Source of the DNA: Amycolatopsis sp. WQ 127309 | GTDB taxonomy: Bacteria; Actinomycetota; Actinomycetes; Mycobacteriales; Pseudonocardiaceae | Direction of reading: 5' to 3' | Length of the DNA: 64,000 nucleotides | NCBI RefSeq assembly: GCF_023023025.1 | Contig: NZ_CP095481.1 | Coordinates: forward strand, 3,782,001 to 3,846,000 | Shown: positions 57,600-64,000 of the stretch, piece after piece | Position numbering within the stretch: position 1 is the first letter of the stretch | Layout of the letters: each line of letters begins with the position of its first letter | Position numbers and translations under genes: made by a program | The notes under the pieces: model-generated | The model's database searches: none | The model's input: the letters and a program-made list of their open reading frames with translations, nothing else | What the model was told of the DNA's origin: nothing

Positions 57600-58671
57600 C
57601 TTCGGACGACGGCGCCGCGAAGGTGTTGCAGTCGGAGATCCGGTTGCTCGTCGCGCCCGCCCGCCACCACGACGCGTAGTGCGCGTTGGTGCCGTGGTCG
57701 TGGCTGCGGGAGGTGTTGTCGCCGCGGGTCTCCTGGTCGTTCCAGGCCTTGTTGTACATGTCGCGGTTGATCGTGCCGCCCTGGTCGACGTGCGCGCCGA
57801 GGAACATCCCGGAGAAGCACTGGGCCTGCAGTTCCTTGCGCCGCGACATCTCGAGCCCGGCGGGGCTGTTCTGGCCGGCCTCGTAGATCTTCTGCCAGGC
57901 CGCGTCCATCAGCCCGGCGACCTCCTGGACGTGGTGGCCGTACTCGTGGGCGAACAGGGCCAGGTAGACGCCGGGGTTGTTGCCGTACTGGTCGGTCTGC
58001 AGCCCGCGGAAGGGCACGTACAGGTTGTTCTCGCAGTAGTACGCGGCGGTCGCGATGCCGACCTGGATGGTGCCGCACTCGGTCTCGAAGCTCGCGCCGG
58101 TCGGGAAGTGCAGCGCCGGCGGCGTGAACGGCAGGCCGTAGGCGGTGAGGAACGGGCCCCACGCGGCGTCCAGGCACTTGCTGGCGGCGGTGAAGAACGC
58201 TTCCGCGCCCGCCTGGGTGCTCTGCCAGGCCGGCAGCGTGCAGACGCGGTTCTGCAGCCCGGCGTTCGGGTCCTGCAGGATCGGGTGGTCGGCCAGCTTG
58301 AGGATCTTCTGCGGGCCGGTCGCGCTCGGCGTGGACAGCTCGGTCGACGGGCCGGGCGACGCCGACGCCGGGGCACCCGCGCCCCCGGGCAGCTGTGAGG
58401 GGACGTCCTGGGACGACGGCGTGTCGCGGTAGGCCGGGTTCGCGAGCGGCGTGTCCTGGCGGTTGAGCGCCACGATGGCGACCAGCCCGAGCACCAGCAC
58501 GGCCACGGCGCCGAGGCACACCCCGATGATCGCGGCCGGCGAACGACGTCGCGGCGCGGCGGGCACGGTGTGCGGGTGACCCAGCCACGCGGGAGCCGGT
58601 TGCGCATCCGGCACCGGCGGCGGCTGGACGGAACCGCTGGGCGGTACCTGGCCGTGGGGCGGTTGCGTCAT
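57592..58671 (-). CDS. YpfJ-family neutral zinc metallopeptidase
   Basis: A 359-aa membrane-anchored protein of the YpfJ/putative neutral zinc metallopeptidase family. Pro-rich N-terminus (1-42), TM helix (about 46-68), Pro/Ser linker, then the catalytic domain with LYVPFRGLQTDQYG, zinc motif FAHEYGHHVQEVAG (about 240), KELQAQCFSGMFLGAH (third ligand region), and DCNTF at the end. Extracytoplasmic. ATG 58671; no evident ribosome-binding site. Substrate unknown. Confidence 0.9.
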   Translation of the reverse strand: MTQPPHGQVPPSGSVQPPPVPDAQPAPAWLGHPHTVPAAPRRRSPAAIIGVCLGAVAVLVLGLVAIVALNRQDTPLANPAYRDTPSSQDVPSQLPGGAGAPASASPGPSTELSTPSATGPQKILKLADHPILQDPNAGLQNRVCTLPAWQSTQAGAEAFFTAASKCLDAAWGPFLTAYGLPFTPPALHFPTGASFETECGTIQVGIATAAYYCENNLYVPFRGLQTDQYGNNPGVYLALFAHEYGHHVQEVAGLMDAAWQKIYEAGQNSPAGLEMSRRKELQAQCFSGMFLGAHVDQGGTINRDMYNKAWNDQETRGDNTSRSHDHGTNAHYASWWRAGATSNRISDCNTFAAPSSEVS

Positions 58672-58865
58672 CTAGGCAGTCCCGAAGGGTCTCGGTACGG
58701 ACCGGGGGTACCCGATCCCGGCGTTCAGCCTACCGGGGGAACGGTGCCTCCCGCACCCGTCCGTGTGCGCAGGGTCGCGGCGCACCGACGTCACCCCAGG
58801 TCTGGCTGGGTGCAACCCGCTCTGAGAGAGTGTCCGCAAGCAGGTACCGCAGGCGAGGGGCTTCG

Positions 58866-60044
58866 ATGACAGAGACCGGTGGCGCGTCCGGCGAAGAGGG
58901 CGCCGACACGCCGACACCGAGCCAGGGCTTGCCCCGGGCTCACGCTCCTGGATCGGGTGAGGCGAAGCCACCGGAAAGTCACGATCAGTCACCGCCGACG
59001 CCGCCGACCGGCTGGCAGGCCCCGGACCCGCGCGGTGCGCAGCCGCCGCCCGGGTGGCAGCCGCAGACCCCGCCGCAGATGCCCTACGGCGGACCGCCGC
59101 CGCAGTACCCGCAGTTCCCGCAGCAGCGCGCCTTCAGCCCGCACGGGCTGGGCAAGCCCGGCGTGATCGCGCTGCGCCCGCTGAACATCGGCGACATCCT
59201 CGACGGCTCGATCACCGCGATCCGCCGGCACCCGCTGCTCATCCTGGGCGTCGGCGCGGTGCTGGCGGTGATCTCGGCCGCGATCACCTTCCTCGTGCAG
59301 AAGTTCCTCTTCGCGGACCTGGACGAGCTGACCTCGGTCGCCGCGCTCGGCCCGGGCGCGACCGAGGCGGAGGCGCGCGACGCCGTGTTCGGCGTGTTCG
59401 GCGACGTGTTCCTGGTGCTCCTGCCGACGGCGGCGCTCACGACACTGCTGACGACGCTGCTCAACGGGTTCCTCGCCGCCGTCATGGGCCGCGCCGCACT
59501 CGGGCGCGAAGTGACCTTCTCGATCGCGTGGGCCGAGGTTCAGCCCCGGCTGCTGCCGCTGCTGGGCATCGGGCTCGTCTACTCGGTGGTCACGACGATC
59601 GGCCTGATGCTCTGCATCGTCCCCGGGGTGCTCGCGTACGTGTTCTGGGCGCTCGCCAGCGCGGCGCTGATCCTGGAGCGCGGCACGTTCAAGCAGGCGT
59701 TCTCCCGCTCGGTCAAGCTCGTCAGGGGCTCGTTCTGGCGCGTGCTCGGCATCCTGGCGCTGGCCTGGATCATCGAGTACCTCTTCACCAACATCATCCA
59801 GCTGCCGTTCACCCTCGGCACCGGCGTCTTCCAGCAGGTGCTGAACCCGTCGGCCGCGGCGGTCGTGCCGAGCACCGGCGACCTGCTGCTGGCGTCGGTC
59901 GGCCAGGTCATCTCCGGCACCATCGCGACGCCGTTCGTCGCGCTGGTCACCGTGATCATCTACCTGGACCAGCGTATGCGCCGCGAAGGCATGGACATCG
60001 AGCTGGCCCGCGCCGCCGGGGTGACGCCGCCGCAGGCATGGTGA
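58866..60044 (+). CDS. Multi-pass membrane protein with Pro-rich N-terminus
   Basis: A 392-aa protein. Residues 1-95 are Pro/Gln-rich and disordered; then GVIALRPLNIGDILDGSITAIRRHPLLILGV begins a six-TM domain like the glycerophosphoryl-diester-phosphodiesterase membrane-domain (GPDPase-memb) family found in actinobacteria, with no phosphodiesterase catalytic part. ATG follows GAGGGG. It heads the coupled string DUF4129, DUF4350, MoxR, DUF58, suggesting a shared envelope function. Confidence 0.78.
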   Translation: MTETGGASGEEGADTPTPSQGLPRAHAPGSGEAKPPESHDQSPPTPPTGWQAPDPRGAQPPPGWQPQTPPQMPYGGPPPQYPQFPQQRAFSPHGLGKPGVIALRPLNIGDILDGSITAIRRHPLLILGVGAVLAVISAAITFLVQKFLFADLDELTSVAALGPGATEAEARDAVFGVFGDVFLVLLPTAALTTLLTTLLNGFLAAVMGRAALGREVTFSIAWAEVQPRLLPLLGIGLVYSVVTTIGLMLCIVPGVLAYVFWALASAALILERGTFKQAFSRSVKLVRGSFWRVLGILALAWIIEYLFTNIIQLPFTLGTGVFQQVLNPSAAAVVPSTGDLLLASVGQVISGTIATPFVALVTVIIYLDQRMRREGMDIELARAAGVTPPQAW

Positions 60045-60679
60045 CGGCCTTCCTGATGGACGTCCCGGTCGACATCGACCGGGACACCGCGCGCCGCGCC
60101 GCGCAGGAGGAGCTGAGCGACCCGAAGTACCAGCAGGCGCGCCCGAGTGTGCTGCAGCAGGTCGCGCAGTGGCTCGGCGAGCAGCTGGAGAAGCTGTTGA
60201 ACGGCCTGTCGTCGGTCGTCCCGGGCGGGATCTTCGGCCTGGTCCTGATCCTCGTGCTGCTGATCGTGCTCGTCGTCGTGATCCGGTTGCGCACCGGCAA
60301 GATCGCCCGCGCGGCCCGGGCGGACCGGCTGGTCTTCGACGGGAAGCGGCAGAGCGCCGACGACTACCGCCGTTCCGCCGCCGAGGCCGCGGCCGCCGGT
60401 CGCTACGACGACGCCGTCCGCGACCGCTTCCGTGCGCTCGTGCGGGCCCTGGAGGAACGCGCGCTGCTGGACGCCCGCTCCGGCCGGACGGCCGACGAGG
60501 CCGCCGCGGAGGCCGGGGTGCTGCTGCCGAACGTCGCGACCGAGCTGCGGCACGGCGCGCGGCTGTTCGACGACGTCCACTACGGCGGCCGCGAAGGCAC
60601 CGAAACGGCGTACCGCACGCTGACCGAGCTGGACGAACGCTGCCGCCGGGAGCGGCCGGTGGTGATGACGGCCTCGTGA
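60038..60679 (+). CDS. DUF4129 membrane protein
   Basis: A 213-aa protein: N-terminal VPVDIDRDTARRAAQEELSD then PKYQQARPS, one TM helix (about 66-86), then a cytoplasmic DUF4129 domain (about 105-205) with YRRSAAEAAAAGRYDDAVRD then RFRALVRALEERALL and RTADEAAAEAG. DUF4129 occurs beside MoxR/DUF58/transglutaminase-like genes. ATG 60038 lies inside the end of the preceding gene (7-bp overlap), and its stop overlaps the next start. Confidence 0.85.
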   Translation: MVTAFLMDVPVDIDRDTARRAAQEELSDPKYQQARPSVLQQVAQWLGEQLEKLLNGLSSVVPGGIFGLVLILVLLIVLVVVIRLRTGKIARAARADRLVFDGKRQSADDYRRSAAEAAAAGRYDDAVRDRFRALVRALEERALLDARSGRTADEAAAEAGVLLPNVATELRHGARLFDDVHYGGREGTETAYRTLTELDERCRRERPVVMTAS

Positions 60680-61815
60680 GCACCTCCGTTTCGCCGGACG
60701 CGCGCCGGATCTGGCGCGGCTCCCGGATTCCGCTCGCCCTGCTCGCGCTGGTGGTCGCCGCCGGCGCGCTGCTGCTGCTCGGCCGCGGCGAGCAGACGCA
60801 CGGCGCGCTCGAACCCGGTTCCTACGAACCCGGCGGCGCGCACGCGCTCGCGAAGCTGCTGGCCGATCAAGGCGTCGACGTCCGGATCGCGCACACGATC
60901 GACGAGGCGGACGACGCGCTCGGCGAGAACACGACGTTGCTGGTCACCCAGCCGGACCTGGTGCCGGCGAAGCGCTTCGACGCGGCCCGGCGGCGCGCCG
61001 CCGACGTCGTCCTCGTGACGCCGGGAGCGCCGACGCTCAAGGACTCCCTGCCGCTGGTCCGGCCGGTCGGCCAGAACGACGTCGGCACGCTCAGCCCGCA
61101 GTGCACGGTCGCCGCCGCGGTCGCGGCCGGCGACGCCACGCTCGGCGGGATCGGTTACGCCGCACCGGGTGCGCGCTCGTGCTACCTCGGCGAGGACGGC
61201 GGCGGCACGCTGCTGCAGCTCGCCGACGCCGGCGGCACGACGACGCTGCTCGGCACGTCGGCGCCGCTGACCAACGGCCGGCTCGCCGACGAGGGCAACG
61301 CGGCGCTGAGCCTGCGCCTGCTCGGGCAGCACCCGAAGCTGGTCTGGTACCTGCCGTCGGCGACCGACCCGGCGCTGGACGACTCGCGGAAGTCGATCTT
61401 CGAGCTGATCCCGGACGGCTGGTACTTCGGCGCCGCGCAGGTGGGCATCGCGGTCGCGCTGCTGGCGTTGTGGCGGGCCCGGCGGCTCGGCCCGGTCGTC
61501 ACCGAGCCGCTGCCGGTCGTCGTCCGCGCGGCGGAAACCGCCGAGGGCCGCGCGCGGCTGTACCGGCGCGCGAAGGCGGCGGACCACGCCGGCGAGACCC
61601 TGCGCGAGGCGGCCCGATCCCGGCTGCGGACCACGCTCGGCCTGCCCCGCGACGCCGACGCGGCGGCGCTGGTGACGTCGGTGAGCGAGCGCGCCGGCCG
61701 GCCCGCGAACGACGTCGGCGCCGTGCTGTACGGGCCGCCGGTGACCGGCGATCCCGCGCTGGTGCGGCTGGCCGGCGAACTGGACAGGGTGGAACGAGAG
61801 GTGGAGCGAACTTGA
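60676..61815 (+). CDS. DUF4350 membrane protein
   Basis: A 379-aa protein with TM1 (about 18-38), an extracytoplasmic GATase-like DUF4350 domain (about 45-235: YEPGGAHALAKLLADQGVDV, TTLLVTQPDLV), TM2 (about 255-272) and a cytoplasmic tail with AETAEGRARLYRRAKAADHA. Found in actinobacteria between DUF4129 and MoxR genes. GTG overlaps the DUF4129 stop; its own stop overlaps the MoxR TTG. Confidence 0.85.
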   Translation: MSTSVSPDARRIWRGSRIPLALLALVVAAGALLLLGRGEQTHGALEPGSYEPGGAHALAKLLADQGVDVRIAHTIDEADDALGENTTLLVTQPDLVPAKRFDAARRRAADVVLVTPGAPTLKDSLPLVRPVGQNDVGTLSPQCTVAAAVAAGDATLGGIGYAAPGARSCYLGEDGGGTLLQLADAGGTTTLLGTSAPLTNGRLADEGNAALSLRLLGQHPKLVWYLPSATDPALDDSRKSIFELIPDGWYFGAAQVGIAVALLALWRARRLGPVVTEPLPVVVRAAETAEGRARLYRRAKAADHAGETLREAARSRLRTTLGLPRDADAAALVTSVSERAGRPANDVGAVLYGPPVTGDPALVRLAGELDRVEREVERT

Positions 61816-62783
61816 GCAGCGGTACCGAAGGGACGACCGGGGCCCGCGACGCGCTGATCGCGCTGCGCGCGGAGGTCGCGAAGGCCGTCGTCGGCAACGA
61901 CGCCGCCGTCACCGGGCTGATCCTGGCCCTGCTCTGCCGGGGGCACGTGCTGCTCGAAGGCGTCCCCGGCGTCGCGAAGACACTGCTGGTGCGGGCGCTC
62001 GCGGCGGCGCTGGACCTGGAGACCAAGCGGGTGCAGTTCACGCCGGACCTGATGCCCGGCGACGTCACCGGCTCGATCGTCTACGACGCGCACAGCGGCG
62101 AGTTCTCCTTCCGCGAGGGCCCGGTGTTCACGAACCTGCTGCTCGCCGACGAGATCAACCGGACGCCGCCGAAGACGCAGTCGTCGCTGCTGGAGGCGAT
62201 GGAGGAGCGGCAGGTCTCCCTCGACGGCGAGTCGCGGCCGCTGCCCGACCCGTTCATCGTGATCGCCACCCAGAACCCGGTGGAGTACGAGGGCACCTAC
62301 CCGCTGCCGGAGGCGCAGCTGGACCGGTTCCTGCTGAAGCTGACCATGCCGACGCCGTCGCGCGAGGACGAGATCGGCATCCTCTGGCGGCACGCGCAGG
62401 GCTTCGACCCGCGCAACCTCGCGGCGGCGGGCCTCAAGCCGGTCGCGGGGGCGGCGGAACTCGCCACGGCCCGCGAAGCCGTCGCGAAGGTCACCATCGG
62501 CCCCGAGGTGATCGGCTACGTCGTCGACCTCTGCCGGGCGACGCGGCAGCTGCCGTCGGTGCGGATCGGCGTTTCTCCCCGTGGTGCCACGGCGTTGCTC
62601 GCGGTGACGCGCGCTTGGGCGTGGCTCGCCGGGCGCGACTACGCGACCCCGGACGACGTCAAGGCGCTGGCCCGGCCCGCGCTGCGGCACCGCCTGGACG
62701 TCCGGCCCGAGGCCGAGCTCGAAGGCGTCACCGCGGACGGCGTGCTGGACCGGGTGCTCGCGTCCGTGCCCGTGCCGCGCTGA
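61812..62783 (+). CDS. MoxR-family AAA ATPase
   Basis: A 323-aa MoxR-type chaperone ATPase: VVGNDAAVTGLILALLCRGH, Walker A LLEGVPGVAKTLL, PDLMPGDVTGS, Walker B LLADEINRTPPKTQSSLLEA, then MEERQVSLDG, sensor 1 IATQNPVEYEGTYPLPEAQL, and VGVSPRGA-type sensor 2 (here GVSPRGATALL). MoxR proteins remodel or insert cofactors into VWA/DUF58 partner complexes. TTG start with GGAG six bases upstream. DUF58 partner follows one base after. Confidence 0.93.
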   Translation: MSSGTEGTTGARDALIALRAEVAKAVVGNDAAVTGLILALLCRGHVLLEGVPGVAKTLLVRALAAALDLETKRVQFTPDLMPGDVTGSIVYDAHSGEFSFREGPVFTNLLLADEINRTPPKTQSSLLEAMEERQVSLDGESRPLPDPFIVIATQNPVEYEGTYPLPEAQLDRFLLKLTMPTPSREDEIGILWRHAQGFDPRNLAAAGLKPVAGAAELATAREAVAKVTIGPEVIGYVVDLCRATRQLPSVRIGVSPRGATALLAVTRAWAWLAGRDYATPDDVKALARPALRHRLDVRPEAELEGVTADGVLDRVLASVPVPR

Positions 62784-62784
62784 C

Positions 62785-64000
62785 ATGGCCGTCACCGGAA
62801 GGCTCGGGCTGCTGGCGCTCTTCGGCGCGCTGGTGGTCGGGCTGCTCCTGCCGTCGCGGACCGGCCTGCTGGCCGTCGGCGGGGTGCTGCTGGTGCTCGT
62901 CGTGGTGGACCTGGTGCTGGCCGGGAGCGTCCGGCCGCTGACGTTCGCGCGCTCCGGCGACACGTCGGTGCGGCTCGGGGAGCCGTGCGAGGTGACGCTC
63001 GTGGTGGCGAACCCCGGTGGCCGCGCGGTCCGCGGGCAGCTGCGCGACGCGTGGCCGCCTTCGGCGGGTGCCGCCGACCGGCACGTCCTGCGCGTTCCGG
63101 CGGGGGAGCGGCGCGCTTTGGTGACTTCTCTGCGGCCGTCGCGGCGCGGCGACCGGATGGCGGCGCGCGTGACGGTCCGCTCGGTCGGGCCGCTGGGATT
63201 GGCCGCGCGGCAGGGTTCGCACGTGGTGCCGTGGACGGTCCGCGTGCTGCCGCCGTTCCACAGCCGCAAGCACCTGCCGTCGCGGCTCGCGCGGCTGCAG
63301 CAGCTCGACGGCCGCAACGCGGTGCTGATCCGCGGCCAGGGCACGGAGTTCGACTCGCTGCGCGAGTACGTGATCGGCGACGACGTCCGCTCGATCGACT
63401 GGCGGGCGACGGCGCGCGCGGCGGACGTCATGGTCCGGACCTGGCGCCCGGAACGCGACCGGCACGTGGTGCTGGTGCTGGACACCGGCCGCGTCTCGGC
63501 GGGCCGGGTCGGCGACGCCCCGCGCCTGGACGCGGCGATGGACGCGGCGCTGCTGCTGGCGGTGCTCGCCGCGAAAGTCGGCGACCGCGTCGACCTGCTG
63601 GCCTACGACCGCCGCCTGCGCGCGGCGGTGCAGGGTTCCTCGGGTGCGGCGTTGCTGACGTCGCTGGTCAACGCGATGGCGCCGCTGGAGCCGTCCCTGA
63701 TCGAGACGGACGCGCGCGGGATGGTCGCCGAGATCCTGCGGCGGACGCGACGGCGCGCGCTGGTGGTGCTGCTGACGGGGTTGGACGCGGCGCCGCTGGA
63801 GGAGGGGCTGTTCCCGGTGCTGAGCTCGCTGACGTCGCGGCACGAGCTGGTGATCGCGTCCGTCGCGGACCCGCGGGTCGCGGAGATGCTGGCGGGGCGC
63901 GGCGACGCGGAAGCCGTGTACGACGCGGCGGCGGCGTCGCGGACGATGGCGGAGCGCGGCCGCGTGACGGAAAGGCTGGCGCGCCACGGGGTCAGCGTCG
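62785..64000 (+). CDS. DUF58 protein (3' end outside window)
   Basis: At least 405 residues. Two N-terminal TM segments (about 6-22, 27-45), an Ig-like region, then the DUF58 signature GQGTEFDSLREYVIGDDVRS followed by IDWRATARAADVMVR (about 192-225) and a VWA-like domain with VLVLDTGRVSAGR in place of a full MIDAS. It is the usual partner of MoxR in the same operon. ATG 62785 is one base after the MoxR stop. The frame stays open to the window edge. Confidence 0.9.
   Translation, partial: MAVTGRLGLLALFGALVVGLLLPSRTGLLAVGGVLLVLVVVDLVLAGSVRPLTFARSGDTSVRLGEPCEVTLVVANPGGRAVRGQLRDAWPPSAGAADRHVLRVPAGERRALVTSLRPSRRGDRMAARVTVRSVGPLGLAARQGSHVVPWTVRVLPPFHSRKHLPSRLARLQQLDGRNAVLIRGQGTEFDSLREYVIGDDVRSIDWRATARAADVMVRTWRPERDRHVVLVLDTGRVSAGRVGDAPRLDAAMDAALLLAVLAAKVGDRVDLLAYDRRLRAAVQGSSGAALLTSLVNAMAPLEPSLIETDARGMVAEILRRTRRRALVVLLTGLDAAPLEEGLFPVLSSLTSRHELVIASVADPRVAEMLAGRGDAEAVYDAAAASRTMAERGRVTERLARHGVSV

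Overview
The window is very GC-rich, dense, GTG/TTG-tolerant actinobacterial DNA. The protein repertoire points to a Pseudonocardiaceae-type organism, most likely Amycolatopsis or a close relative: AdnAB, DUF3107, DUF3152, MoeZ, TIGR02569, SigE-family sigma, an IdeR box and GlnR-like boxes. Genus is inferred from style and gene order, not from a marker gene. No rRNA, tRNA, CRISPR array, transposase or prophage gene was seen.

Layout. 1-10.8 kb: end of an MFS exporter; a SigE-family sigma factor with its membrane partner; a PAS-GGDEF-EAL protein that has lost its catalytic signatures; a propeller-like unknown; a coupled phosphoesterase/ParB-like pair; CorA with a 38-aa membrane peptide behind it; a MaoC hydratase; DUF2332; NUDIX. 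10.9-17.5 kb: small membrane proteins, PHP phosphoesterase, MarC, a secreted GH78-type rhamnosidase with a LacI-type operator, a RecB-type nuclease, and a repeat-rich membrane protein. 17.5-32.2 kb: a conserved actinobacterial block that, from memory, parallels M. tuberculosis Rv3212 to Rv3205c: PQQ-propeller protein, DEAD helicase, ferritin-like MiaE_2 protein, DUF3107, TetR, DUF3152 metalloprotease, MoeZ and TIGR02569. It is interleaved with a decayed acyltransferase, a PPOX protein, and a TetR/DUF4873 pair divergent from an AurF-type oxygenase and hydrolase. 32.2-41.1 kb: a complete assimilatory nitrate/nitrite operon (nitrate reductase, FAD/BFD electron-transfer subunit, NNP transporter, NirB, NirD, HemD fused to a winged helix) behind two GlnR-like boxes. 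41.1-48.4 kb: an accessory stretch with a winged-helix protein, DUF3224, a YafY/WYL regulator with a second HemD, a DUF899 gene wrecked by an internal inversion, an ArsR-controlled SRPBCC/MFS operon, and an IdeR-boxed siderophore-interacting protein. 48.4-57 kb: the conserved block resumes (alkyltransferase-like protein, adnA, adnB, K+ channel; compare Rv3204 to Rv3200c). 57.1-64 kb: small membrane protein, zinc metallopeptidase, then a tightly coupled membrane-protein/DUF4129/DUF4350/MoxR/DUF58 operon running off the end.

The most unusual content is non-coding. Two convergent gene pairs (about 17.6 and 55.4 kb) are separated by near-symmetric arrays of a 21-bp unit around a perfect palindrome, and the array supplies the stop codon of the minus-strand gene. 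Other convergent junctions carry different compound palindromes, or tiny palindromes containing both stop codons. A second hidden signal is a recurring 13-bp word, GTCC-N5-GGAC, usually inside genes, whose centre forces T/A-ending codons that are otherwise rare here. Several genes look leaderless, with a TANCCT-like -10 exactly 6 nt before GTG/ATG; one such start opens a 13-codon upstream ORF whose stop overlaps the K+ channel start. All counts were made by eye.
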